64,000 nt of DNA from Zelopaecilomyces penicillatus (taxonomy: Eukaryota; Ascomycota; Sordariomycetes; Hypocreales; Pseudodiploosporaceae), in NCBI GenBank assembly GCA_005765155.1, contig VCCP01000002.1, positions 4,464,001 through 4,528,000 of the forward strand. The letters are read 5' to 3'. The position numbers and the translations under genes are program-made. This document shows positions 45,535-56,664 of this stretch, in pieces (the first letter of the stretch is position 1; each line of letters begins with the position of its first letter). Below the pieces are notes generated by a model that worked only from the letters and a program-made list of their open reading frames with translations, did not search any database and was not told where the DNA came from.

Positions 45535-46704
45535 TCACCTCCCCTTTCCTCTGTCTCGCCTGCCACCCTCTAGCATCTTGACCTTCTTGTGAAACCTATC
45601 TCCCATCTCAACTGCGTGGCCACTTCCCCTAGGGCCATCAGTCGAGTCCATGCCTCTCTTCCTGCTCTTCTCCAGCATGGCGCGCACGCCAGTCCCAGCA
45701 CCGCCTTCCTTGCGCTTGGTAAGTCTATCGATGCGCGCAACACCGTCACCCAGATCACGCCAGTCCTCGCCACCAAACTGCATGCGGCCGTTGCGGCCAG
45801 CCTGCTTGGCCTTTTGGGCGCGGTCCTTTTTGCTCTCCTGGGGCAGACGGACAAAGTTTGTCTCTTCGTAATCGCGGCGCTCGCTCTCTACCTTGCGTTC
45901 CTCGGTTGTCTTCATCCTGCGGCCGCCCTGGACGATGGTGGTGCCGACACTGGGCTCGGCGATGGGGGCTGATGACAGCTCGGAGGCGACAAACTCCTCC
46001 ATGGTGTGTGACCGGATGGGTCTGCGCGAGCCCTTTTCGCGAGATTGATTTGTTTCCATGACTTTGCGCTCGCGCTTAGGAGGTTTGTAGACTCCTGCCG
46101 GTCCATCTCCACGATTTGACGGCCGTACAGTGACATCGTCCACAAGATTTGTGAGGTTTGGCGCTGCTGGCTTCCCGCCACTCTTAGACTTGGCTGCAAC
46201 TTTGCGATCCTCCTCGGATTCTTCAGCGTCGTCCTCCTCGTCGTCCTCCTCTGAGCCAGAACCTGATTCTTCACTGTCGCTTCCATGGGACTTGAGCTTC
46301 TTGTCGCTCAGCTTTTTCTGCAGCTGCGCATTCTCAGCCGTCCGTAGGAACCGCTCAATCGAGAAACGCAGTTTTTCCTCTAATGGACGAGCGCCTTTTT
46401 CGAGATAGAGACGCAGCTCGACGAGCTTCGCGCGGACGGCCTCATCCAATTCGCTAGGCTCGTCTTTCTGTTCAGTTCCGGAGCCTGAGCCGCTAGCGTC
46501 TTTGGAGTTGCGGAGCTTGACGAGGATAAGGAAGACGAGGTTCTGCAGGTAGGAGAGCAATAGCTCGTTCTTGACATCGAGGAGTGAGATGCCATCCTTG
46601 GGGTGCTCGGCGGCGGAAATTTTCGAGGTCCCCTCCTGCGCCAGAGACAGCGACTGCGTCAGGGACGCCAGCAGGACGGGCAATGTTGCTGTTGCTGCTG
46701 CCAT
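45535..46704 (-). CDS. LCP5: Lcp5/neuroguidin, SSU processome component
   Basis: Sas10/Utp3/C1D-family protein of the U3 small-subunit processome, needed for 18S rRNA processing in the nucleolus. Single exon of 389 aa. The N-terminal domain (about 5-115) contains SLLDVKNELLLSYLQNLVFLIL and LVELRLYLEKGARPLEEKLR, the Sas10/Utp3 helices. It is followed by a long acidic Ser/Glu/Asp block (about 140-170) and a basic C-terminal half with VYKPPKRERKVM, HTMEEFVASELSSAP, RRDYEETNFVRLP and the DRFHKKVKMLEG ending, which match neuroguidin. Divergent from FMN1 across 708 bases. Confidence 0.9.
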   Translation of the reverse strand: MAAATATLPVLLASLTQSLSLAQEGTSKISAAEHPKDGISLLDVKNELLLSYLQNLVFLILVKLRNSKDASGSGSGTEQKDEPSELDEAVRAKLVELRLYLEKGARPLEEKLRFSIERFLRTAENAQLQKKLSDKKLKSHGSDSEESGSGSEEDDEEDDAEESEEDRKVAAKSKSGGKPAAPNLTNLVDDVTVRPSNRGDGPAGVYKPPKRERKVMETNQSREKGSRRPIRSHTMEEFVASELSSAPIAEPSVGTTIVQGGRRMKTTEERKVESERRDYEETNFVRLPQESKKDRAQKAKQAGRNGRMQFGGEDWRDLGDGVARIDRLTKRKEGGAGTGVRAMLEKSRKRGMDSTDGPRGSGHAVEMGDRFHKKVKMLEGGRRDRGKGR

Positions 46705-47412
46705 GATTGTGTTTGGTGGTTTGGCTAAAAATTCTCAACCGACGTTGAAAAGAATGAATGGCTTGGCTGGCTGTCCAAACTTTTTAGTGGGGCATACGGA
46801 GAGAAAACGGAGACGAACCCACTCCACTATAAACCGCTGGAAATAGGCACTAATAGGCACTGTAACTGAAAATGCGAGGCTGAATTGATGCTACGCTGAA
46901 AAGGGACATAACCGCTGGAGAAGGAAGACTCGCACAAAACCCCCACCTGCCGATTACGATAGAATGCGATCGATAAACGCATCCAATTGCACAGTCATCC
47001 AATAACAATCCTGCCAGTGACAACTCTCCTCTCACATGCTCATCCCATCTTCTCGCGCTGTCTCTGTCTCTGTCTCTCTCAGGTGTCTTTTTCCCTCACC
47101 TACACAAATAGGTTCCCTACTCAAAACCCCTTCTACAGTATATACAAACTACGGGTTAACTCCCTTTGGTTTAAACCTAAACGCAGCGCCATCCCACTAG
47201 GAAAAAAAGAGTTCTGTCAGTTTCTACCACAGAAAGCGACAAGACCAAGACCCCGCCATTTGCCGGGCTCTCCGCCGACATTCACTGCCTTGACTCTCTG
47301 GGGCCTGTTGTGAAAAGATTTGATCAAGTCGCAACTTTCACACATACATACATTTTATACATACACTTATCCATATACACATATATCCCGTTTGAGATAA
47401 TTCGCTGCACAA
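46705..47412. other. Divergent promoter of Lcp5 and FMN1
   Basis: Contains a pyrimidine tract of CTGTCT repeats at 47051-47080, typical of strongly expressed fungal leaders, and CATA-rich repeats just before the FMN1 start (about 47340-47390). No gene supported. Confidence 0.6.
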
Positions 47413-48223
47413 ATGGCTGGTCGCGCAGATATAGTTGGCCGCGAGGTCGGTCCTGAAACTCCCTTTCCGTATAAAATGGAAGGCAAGGTCATTTCCGGCT
47501 TTGGTCGGGGTTCGAAAGAGGTGAGTGAGTTCTCACTGACACTGCAACTTCACGACAGTCACTTTATCCTGGTTTTTTTTTTTAATGAAAACCCCCTCAT
47601 CACCTCTGGTTCATAAAATCAATATACCTAATATCAAAACCAATACTACCTCTTCTTCTCCTTCCTCCTCCCCCTTAATGCTTCAACACTGCAGCCACCC
47701 ATTCTACTAGTCTTACACATCGTTAACATCGCCCCTCCGCCTCTCCCTTTGGTTGTTATAGCTCGGGATTCCTACTGCAAATCTTCCTGTCGATGATTCT
47801 CTTACGCCTTGGATCGCCGAGATCCCGTCCGGCGTCTACTTTGGATATGCCTCTTTAGCCCTGCCGGCGTCTCACCCGGACCGGCCAACGTCTTCTACCA
47901 GCAGCACCGAGGAGAAGGAGGGGACGTCCTTCGCCGTCTTTCCCATGGTCATGTCAATCGGTTACAATCCCTTCTACAAGAACACCGTCCGCAGTGCAGA
48001 GGTCCACGTGCTGCACAAGTTCTCCGAGGACTTTTATGATGCCCACATGCGTCTACTCATCCTTGGCTTCATTCGCGAGGAAAAGGACTACAAGAGTCTT
48101 GAGGCTCTTATCGAAGATATCAACTTTGATTGCGAGGTAGCCAAGAACAGCCTAGCAAGAGACGGCTGGACCTGGGAAAAGGCATCACCAGATAACGCTC
48201 AGTGGTTTGTTAAGCCTTTATAG
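47413..48223 (+). CDS. FMN1: Riboflavin kinase
   Basis: Phosphorylates riboflavin to FMN with ATP, the first step in flavin cofactor formation. Two exons: 47413..47520 and 47762..48223. The product is 189 aa, the normal size for a monofunctional eukaryotic enzyme. Motifs are GKVISGFGRGSKELGIPTANL (nucleotide and metal loop with PTAN), SGVYFGYA, FPMVMSIGYNPFY, the EVHVLHKFSEDFY region with the family's catalytic Glu, and LLILGFIREEKDY. The intron is 241 nt, much longer than nearly all others here, and separates the G-loop from PTAN. GT..AG ends and phase 0 are clear. An insert SHPDRPTSSTSSTEEKEGT lies between two strands. Confidence 0.96.
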
Positions 48224-48618
48224 ATAGAGTACGTGGGAAAGGGCAAATGGGAAGATCAGCACATAATCCTCTTTACGTGGCAGCATAGAAGGATGCGTTT
48301 CTGTGTTTTTGGATGGAGTTTTCTTCAATTCTGGATAGACGCCCCATTCAATTTGATTGCTTTAATCAGCAATGCATACATGTACGCGGGTATCGTGTGA
48401 TATCCAAATCTCCCTAATCTCGAAAAAAAAAAAATACACCAGAAAGAGTATATTTGCAATCAGTCCCTTCATAACCTTGACCAGTTCCAGTGTCTCATTG
48501 CAGAGACCCAGCAATGCTGCTGGTTTTTAGATAACCACGCCGGCAAAAACCCAACCCGCTCCAAACCAGGTAAGTAAGTAACACCGTCCATGCAGAGAGA
48601 AACATATGTAAAACACCC
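48224..48618. other. Convergent intergenic region
   Basis: Between the FMN1 and AcuK stops, with an A-run of about 13 near 48423. No gene. Confidence 0.6.
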
Positions 48619-50860
48619 CTATAGGCCCGCAAGGGCTAAACCGCGAGCTGATGTGGCTCTTGATTGGGGAGGTATCTAGGCAAAAACTGTTGGGAGATGG
48701 GTTAGATTGGGTATTCGCGGCGGTCAAAAGGCAAAAGCTAGCATATTGACAAGAAAGTGGAAGGGGAAAATACTCACATTGATAATAATCATCATGGGAA
48801 TATCAAACATGTCTCGTTTAATGGTCCAGCAGTATGTGCAATCAACTTTGCCGTCCTTTTCAATCCTCGAAATTCCGTGCTCGCTGTCAATCATGGTGAC
48901 CCGGCTGCTCAGAATACCCTGCCGGGAAACTTTGCTGTGCGCGGGTATGTCCTTAAGGTCTAGACTCTCCTGCGTTCGGTACTTCATCAGCTTGCCGCTT
49001 CGTTGCACCTTGCCACGGCTGTCCTCAAATGCGAGCTGAGCAAAGTCCCGATAGAACTCCACAACGTTGTCATCATCTAGCAGCTCGCCGAGAAATACGG
49101 GTTGCGGTCGACCCCCATTGAGCTCCAGAGGGATAGTCTTGGTTCTCGGGGTGCTGGTACCGGATTGGACAGCGCTGTCGCCATCCTCCGTAGAGTCATC
49201 TGCCACCGGCCGGGTCGATATGTTCCTGTTGAGCTCCTTTCCAAGAAGTACATCTTTGGGCCATCCTGTCAAGGCCGTAAACTCCTTGTTCGCGGCCGCC
49301 ACTTCACCAGACCGCCGACATACAATGGTGGGTGCGCAACAGTGTTGTAAAAAGTCATCAAACTCAACCAGAGTTCTCTGAAAACACTTCTCCATGAATA
49401 CCAAGTCCTCTCGCGTCAAGTCTTTTGTGCAGGCGATAAAGGAAGGACGAATCTCTCCTAAAGCTCTAGCAATCTTTAAGAGTTTGGACAAAGGCAAGCG
49501 GTTGCGAAGGACGGAAATCATGTTGTGGAAGCCAGCAGTGTATGGATAGGGTTCCTTGACGCTAGCATAAATAGCAGCCGAGTCTCGTTGCCGCTTACCG
49601 AGGAGAGCCTGGGATGACTTGTCTTGTTTCGGTTTGATCCGTGCAGCCGTTGGTAAGCCTTTCATGCCTGGAAACCCTGTTGGGTTTGGTGAACCGTCCA
49701 TCACGGCTTGCGGACTTGCTGTGGCATCCGTACCTGGGCTCGCCAGGCTGGTAGGTCCTGCGGCAATGGCATACGCATGGGGGAGACCATGTTGCAAATT
49801 GCCCTGAGAGTACATGCCTGAGTTTGATTCCATGGCGGAATACTCTCCCCCGCCCATCATGCTAGCTCCGTCATATGCGCCTGGGTTGTTGCCATTACCA
49901 AATATGGCAGCGTAGTTGGCCTCGGCGGTAGGGGTATGAGCTATCGAGTTCTCTCGCGGAGGGGTTTCTGCGCCAAGACCCATCTTATTAAGTATGCCAA
50001 ACTCCCAACCAGCATATTGACTTCCAAAGTTGAGACCTTCGAGGTCAAAGTTATACAGCGCCGGATTACTGGGATCAAACAGAGCATTGAAGTCCATCGG
50101 ATTTCCCGTAAGCATTGTACCCAGGGGAGCTTGTGAACTAGGAACTCCAGCCTGGAATGATGGTGACACGGGTGATGCTTGTGGATTGAAGACCATGGGG
50201 TTGGGTATTGCCACTTGGGGCTGGCTGACTGTTGGATAAACAGAGAACGGTGTGCTGCTATCCGATGTCATAAAGTTGCTCCCGGGTGTCGTTGAAATCG
50301 TATTGTCAGAATGGGTCGAGTTGTGGCGTTGTTGGCCATTTGGTCTCTGAGGTGCAGGATTAGGATTGTAGTTGGGGCCCAAAACAGGCCTCAATGCCTC
50401 AGGGGGGGCATCATGAAGATATTTAGCCTTCTTTCGTACGCCATCCTGGCAGGCGTCGGCAAGGCCACGCTTGATACAACGCTTGCAGGGCCTCTCATCC
50501 CCTATCGAGACGTAATCAGTATACTGCTGGATAAATGGTAGATTGAGCCAAGGACCGAGTGTGGACGAGTAAATCATTTCATAAAACATTCTCAGTGACA
50601 AAAGAAACCGAAAATCTTCACCACTTACCACAAGTCAAGTGCGCTCTCTGGCAAGCAAAACAGGCCCTCCTTGCCTTCTTTCTCCGAGGTCGCATAGGGT
50701 CTTTGGGGTCGTACTTCTTCCTCTGCTCTCCGGTGCCGTCAGCTGCATTCTGATCGGCCATCTTATCGTCGTCGTCCTTGAGGAAATTCTCCGAATCCTC
50801 TTCATTCTCGGACATGGGATCCGAGACGTCAGCACCGTTATCCTCCATTTCGTCGGGCAT
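48619..50860 (-). CDS. acuK: AcuK/ERT1 transcription activator of gluconeogenesis
   Basis: Zn2Cys6 regulator that, with AcuM in Aspergillus, activates gluconeogenesis genes on acetate and similar carbon sources. Three exons: 50860..50629, 50501..48778 and 48687..48619 (introns of 127 and 90 nt). The product is 674 aa. The Zn2Cys6 cluster has Cys at 67, 70, 77, 83, 86 and 95 (CX2CX6CX5CX2CX8C) and is split by intron 1 between the third and fourth Cys. The middle is Pro/Ser/Asn-rich; KEPYPYTAGFHNMISVLRNR marks the conserved block. A PAS domain follows (CCAPTIVCRRSGEVAAANKEFTALTGWP onwards) and the CTYCWTIKRDMFDIPMMI end is typical of the family. The last 19 residues come from exon 3 and are the least certain part. 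Confidence 0.93.
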
Positions 50861-53800
50861 TTTGCCTAGGTCTTATAATAACACAAAATCTTGCCACTGC
50901 ACAGCAAATTGGCTTTGGTCGTTGCTTGTATGTAGCTGCTAGTAATCCCCTGCGTAATCACAACGGCTATTCGGGCTCCGTTCCCCAGGATCTTGCCTCC
51001 TCAGTCCATCCAACATGCGCTGCGGAACCACACCAGCGCAAGCCCCCGTGGCACGAGTGGGCAAGGGTCGATTTGTCGCACAACCTGGGGAGATTCTTGC
51101 TCTCCGCCGCGATTGCAACGTACCGTTTTGGGTGTATGGTAGGGCACAGTCATCCACGTTGGCTTGCCAATGCAGTAAACTAGCTAACACCGACCCAAGC
51201 CTCGTCCGTTGACACGTAGATGGGTTTGCGCACACCGACTGGTTTGAGACAAGAGGAAAGCAATCTTGATACAGGGCTGATCGAAGGAGTAGGGTAATAT
51301 GAGTTGGCGGCTGAGGTGACGATCTCTGTAGGCGCCCGCCAGGTGATCGGGCTTGGTGCCGAAACAAGGCCGGCAGATGTCGAGTAGTCTCGTATTCAGG
51401 GAAAAGAGAAAGGGCAGGCGCTCGCGCTCAGCCAATGGGTTCGCAAGGGTTACACGGACGAGGCGCCGGCTGTGTAACGGAGAGGTGACGGCGAGAGTAA
51501 TCAATAGAGCAGCAGCAGCGTCGGCCGCATGGAGGTCGTTGATTGCAGCGCGGAAGCGCAGTCGGACGGTATGGCCCGGGGTCGCGGTCACGGTCAGGGA
51601 GACTGTGGTGGTAGTTCGTGGGGGTGAGCAAGTCGACAAGACGCCTCGTCTCTGGCGAGAGGGGTGGTAGAGGCAGCTAGCCGTGGCCCATATGCCTGGC
51701 CACGCCTACCATTGGTTTGAGAGGAGGCGCAGTCGCAATGAGCAGTACGGCGCACAGAGCGTCGCGTGCCTAGAATTAGAATTGGTCGTTGTGATGGGGT
51801 CGCGCAGAGATGAGGCATGCGAGCTGCGAGCACCGCGGCGAGTTACCAAGGCAGGCGAGCACCGACGGTGAGCAGCAACAAACAAGGCGGCTGGCGATGG
51901 CAAAGGCGCTGGGACCGGAGAGGTCGTCAATCACCGCGTTGCTTCGGCGCGGTGAGCAGACAAGAAGCAGCAGACAAGAAGAGGAGGAAAGGAGAAGAAG
52001 CAGCGGAGAGGCTTGAGTTGAGACGTGGAGGTCGAGCCCAGCTGGACCAAGGGAAAGCACGAGGGTTCGTTTCTCAGGTAGTTGGGACGACTGGTAATAG
52101 TACTTTGGTGGGTGTGTTGCTGGAGGTGGGCCACGAGGGCCGAAGGCTGTGAGAGGCATGTACAAGTACGAGTACACCTGCCAGGGCGCCTGTAAACATG
52201 GGGGATGGAGCGCTGTGTGGGTGCTGTGTGGGTGCTGTGTGGGTGCTGTGTTGGCGCTATGAGAGCGCTGTTGGGGGTGTGTCTACCGCCCAACGCACAG
52301 CACTGCACCACTGCACCACTGCGGGGTTTTCCTAGTGCTTCCCCCAAGTCGCCCACTGCCCAGCCCTGTGGCTTGTTCGTTTGCGGGAATCAGCTGGGCG
52401 CTGACTGGCCAGACATGAGACGGTGTGTATCAGGTACACGCGGCTACGTTGCAGAGACCGCTGGTCTGCAGGTGCTCGGTACGGCATCCGCAGTGGAGAC
52501 GAGCTGATGGGGGCAGACAACCAAGCCAATGTGAATGACGCTGATGGAGGTTTGCTTAGTAGCAGGAGATGGTCGAATTGGCAAACATTGCCTGCCTCTG
52601 GTAACGGCTCCCCCAATTAATTACGCAAGCCAACACCTTGGAATCAAATCAGATTGCTGCTATTGCATGAACCAGCCCCTGCATAGAACCAACCGCCTCC
52701 ATGGCTTGTGGCCCCTCCAGCCTCCCCTCCATTCAGACGAACTTCGGCCTCCACCAAGCAAAATCAATGCTAGTGTCATCAACGTTCTCAAGTACAAGTA
52801 CTTCTGCTGCGCCGATCAATGGCTACATAAAGTAGGGCGAGTTCTGTTGACGAACGCCTCGCTCGCCATTGTTGGCTGCCGGTCCAAGCAGGCAAGCGGG
52901 GGTGTGGTGCTAAGCAGAAATAGGCTGGTCTACTCCATTCTCATTCCTTTGCCTAGGTATCAACGAATGCCGCGAACAGTTGGTAGTCAACTTGGCAGCA
53001 CGGAGCCGGAGACAACTGCTCCTAAACTCCTGCTTGGGAAGTTTTACCACTGGGAGGCAGAGACAGCCCTAATATCTGCAGCTGGCCATCAGATGAGACA
53101 CTGACGCTGTGCGCCATGCCGTAAAAGTGGCATTGGCCTTGAAAGCTTCAACCGACCGGGCCCTCCCAAGGATGCGATAGCCGAGATGCCGAATGGACCT
53201 CGCTCCCTGGTGGAGATGCGGCTCTTGTGTTGTTGTTGTTCATTGATGGACCATGGCGTTCTTTTGTCCTCGTGTCAGCGGCATGTGAGAGAAGAGAAAG
53301 CAGAGACCACGAGGCGCTCGCTGCCGCGAAGACGCACATGTTAATCTAATCACTTACTAGAAATCATAGAGGTATGGTTTTGTGCCACGGATTGGTGTCA
53401 TTGAGTTACTTTGTTTGTAGGTAGATTAATGTTTTAGGGTAGTTTGTTGTTGTTAATTTCCGAGTTTCCATATTATTATCTCGCCCACTCCCCTACCTAG
53501 TGATTTCCATCAAGAACTACCCTAGGCAGGCCCAATTATTTACATGTTTCTTTCGTAGCTCCCCTGAGGTCTACACCGCGCATCTTCTTCTTCTTGACTG
53601 CTACCAATCTTTGAATCCCCTTTCATAGCCATGGAATTTCCTGCCGTCCTGTTGTGTGACGTGCAACAAGGCAGGGCCCTGTTCGTGTGCCAGGCTGCCA
53701 GCTCCCATAAGCCCGCGCAAAGTATTATTTCTGGTATTAATATTGCAATTTACTTACCGCCGCTGCACACTCCTCCAGCTCTTCCTCCAGTCTATGCAGC

Positions 53801-54186
53801 TACCCGCATCCAATCCCAAACTGGGATCGTGCATTACAGAAACAGAACCGCAATGCCAGGCGGCACTTCATCGGTGTGATGTGATTTTTCAACCTCTTAT
53901 TCTTACAGACCTTTGACCCCCTCGTATTTGGGGATCCAACCAATCGGCCATCCAAGTCGTTGGTTCTCTATGATATGACCAGCAGCAGCCTGTCAAGCAC
54001 ATTTGCTCGTAATATCTGCCACTTTCTGCCGCTTTCCGAGGCACACTACACACACATCCTACAGAGACCGCGCCAAACAGTCAAACGCTAAACGCCGACG
54101 CCAGTACCCACTCCCCCCATCCCCAGACGAACATTTTATGCCAATACTTTACCCCCTGTCTCTTTATAGTTGACTTCTGTTTGAGT
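50861..54186. other. Long intergenic block between AcuK and DHA1 transporter
   Basis: About 3.3 kb, upstream of AcuK and downstream of the transporter. GC-rich around 51.4-52.1 kb. It holds an 11-bp tandem repeat (52211-52254) and a small CTGCACCA repeat near 52305. Open frames reach 189 codons (52535-53104) but look random. Part is probably a long AcuK leader and promoter. Confidence 0.5.
52211..52254. repeat. 11-bp tandem repeat, four copies
   Basis: Four consecutive units read CGCTGTGTGGG, TGCTGTGTGGG twice, then TGCTGTGTTGG. The outer units differ by single bases. It sits about 1.35 kb upstream of the AcuK start and is a likely length-variable locus. Confidence 0.92.
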
Positions 54187-56664
54187 CTAACCTGCAGCAA
54201 ACCGGCTCTTCCCCCTGATCTTCTTGCCGTACCTGAAGAAAATGTATGGGAATGGCATCATGGCCACGGTGAGAAACGCTAGCAGTGAAGACGCCCAGGA
54301 GTCACCCAGTTTCTCGTACATCTGATCACCAAACAATGGGAATGCGGCTATTGCAAATAATGAGTTAGTACCGTCATCGAACCACTATCCACCCCTTCTG
54401 CCTCATTCTGCAGTTGTCCAGGGGCAGTAAAGGGGGAGGGGGGAGAAGTCGGTGTACACAGAATATACACTTCTCCTGAGACTTATTTACCTGCAAAAGC
54501 ACATCGCACAAATGCATTGGCTGCCAGCGCGCTCGCAGCGTACAGCGGATATGCATCGACCTGGGCGAGGGTTCAAAATCGTCAGCCTCGCTGCAATGTT
54601 TTAAGGGTGTGATGGGGATTTCAGCCTCCAGTGTTCGAGACCACCTCACTTACCAAAAATGTGAATATGCCAGTGAAGACTAGGAGATTTCTGCATCACG
54701 TTCAAGACAAAAAGTCAGCCACACGTTCCCTTGAAGAGCTGATCGATATGCGCGATCGATCCGATGAGTTCAGTCTCTCTCTTCTTTCTTCCCTTCTCAT
54801 CATGGTATGGTGGTAGTATACATATTTTGCCAGAGAATACTACTGTCAACGACGTTGAACATATCAACTTGCAGAACCCTACCAAGACGGCTTTGCCCGA
54901 TAAGAAAAACTCAGACCCGCTTGGGCATTTTGCAGCGCGTGCTCATACACACGCAAACGCATACGCGAACATACGAGCAGCAGATGAGTGCAATGCACTA
55001 AATGGGCTTGCAATCATCTGCTTCATGCAGAACGTCGTGTCACGGTGGCTTGAAATGAGAGACAGCGACTCACCCTGCGCCAAATATGGCCGATCCAATG
55101 ATGGGGACGACCCAATGCACCGATGAGGACGTCGTCCAACCAAACATGAAGATACCAACGGGCACCAGGACAGACCCCAGAATGGCGGGTGGCAGCCGAA
55201 ATTCGGGCTCGCTGCCGCCCGCCACACCTGTCTCGAGCTCGAGCTTGTGGATGAGCCTGTCGCGGATGCGGTGCCACAAAGGATCGGTCACCGTTCCTGC
55301 GATCATGCCGAGGCCGATCCCGAGAAATGACAGTCCAATTTGCCATTGATTGAAGCCGTGGTTAACCCTAAAGACAAGAGGAAACGCGCCGAAGAAGAGA
55401 TAGAGGATACCAAGCAGAATCGCTGAGTATAGGCAGAGATTCAGACACATGGGCTCAAATATGAGCAGCTGGAAAGGCCGGAGGAGTGACGTGCCCATGG
55501 CCTGGGCCACCGACTTGTTCGTCTTCTCGCTTGGGGCGATCCATCTGTCATCGCCCGTGTCCTTGCGCAGCTTGCGCGCCTTATTTCTCAACAAAATCGG
55601 ATCTGTAGGTTGTAAAAATCGGTCAGCATATAACTTGATATCCTTGACTCCCCCATCTGTGTTCGGGTTCTTGCATTGACGTTGGTTGTGGCTTACGGTA
55701 TGTCTCAGGGACCAGCATCACAATGGCCACCCACATAACAAAGGCCCAGATGAGTAGCACGTAGTACGTCCACCGCCAGTCAACGTAATAATTGATGAAG
55801 CCACCGATCAAGGGGCCGAGACTGGGGCCGATGAACGGAGCGATGGAGAAGAGAGCCATGGGCGCCTGAAGATCCTCTTTATCAAACAGGTCTCCTACCG
55901 TTCCGCCAGACACGGCCAGAAAAGCACTGCCGGCCAATCCATCAAAGAACCTACAAACCAACATTGTGGCAATGTTCTTTGCAACTGCTTGTGGGATAAT
56001 CCAAATCAAGTACATGGTCCAGGAGACGAGGTAGATGGGCCTCCGTCCATAGAACTCGCTCAGCGGGCTGAGGAGCATGGGTCCTAGGGCAATTCCTAGA
56101 ACGAAGGTAGACAATCCTAGGATGCTAACAATTCTCGAGTTGTGAAACTCAGCCTCCATCTTTACATATGTCGACGTGTATATAGAACTGGCGCATGTTC
56201 TAAAACAGATTGTTCAAGACCAGTCAGTACAAGCAAGGGGAATCATTTTTCTGGCGAGGAGTGAACGCATAACATCATAGCGAGGCCTCGGAAAAGACGA
56301 CCAAAACTTACACTGCAAGACTGCCACCTGCAACAATGCAAACAATCATCCATCTCCTCGCCGTGTTGAACCCTCGGGGGCATAGAGGATCTTTACTGCC
56401 GCCGTCCCAAGTCACTTCGAATGGATCCTTCTCCGAGGTTGCCGACAGGTCACTCTCGTCTGGAAAATCGACAGGCTCATCCGCGACACTGTAGCCGTTC
56501 TGGGACCGTACCCTGGCGAGTGACCGAGTCTGTGAAGTCCTTGACTTTTTTGTCGACAGCCCAGCTTCTTCGGGCTCTGAGATGATCGGCTCAAAATGCA
56601 TGCTAGAAGTGTCGTTGAGTTCCCCCAGCGGCAGCGAGGGCTTCCTTTCCGCATGAGAATCCAT
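54187..56664 (-). CDS. MFS multidrug/polyamine-type antiporter (DHA1 family)
   Basis: Drug:H+ antiporter-1 type carrier of the plasma membrane. Six exons: 56664..56312, 56199..55697, 55602..55074, 54690..54654, 54560..54491, 54347..54187; introns of 112, 94, 383, 93 and 143 nt, all GT..AG with consistent phases. The product is 550 aa. About 110 cytosolic residues come first, then TM helices with motif A-like LSPLSEFYGRRPIYL, FFDGLAGSAFLAVSGG (motif C-like region), APFIGPSLGPLIGGF and WRWTYYVL. The 37-nt and 70-nt exons encode NLLVFTGIFTFL and VDAYPLYAASALAANAFVRCAFA, canonical family sequence, so the small exons are real. The last exon ends in a basic tail. Start is the ATG at 56664; the frame is open further up only through non-ATG codons. 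Substrate not predictable. Confidence 0.92.

Noticed and set aside
47521..47761. A riboswitch in the FMN1 intron
   Set aside because: The conserved FMN aptamer sequence is not visible, and eukaryotic FMN riboswitches are not established; only TPP types are known in fungi.
52535..53104. 189-codon open frame (+) upstream of acuK
   Set aside because: No recognisable domain or signal and codon use looks random; likely chance in GC-rich sequence.
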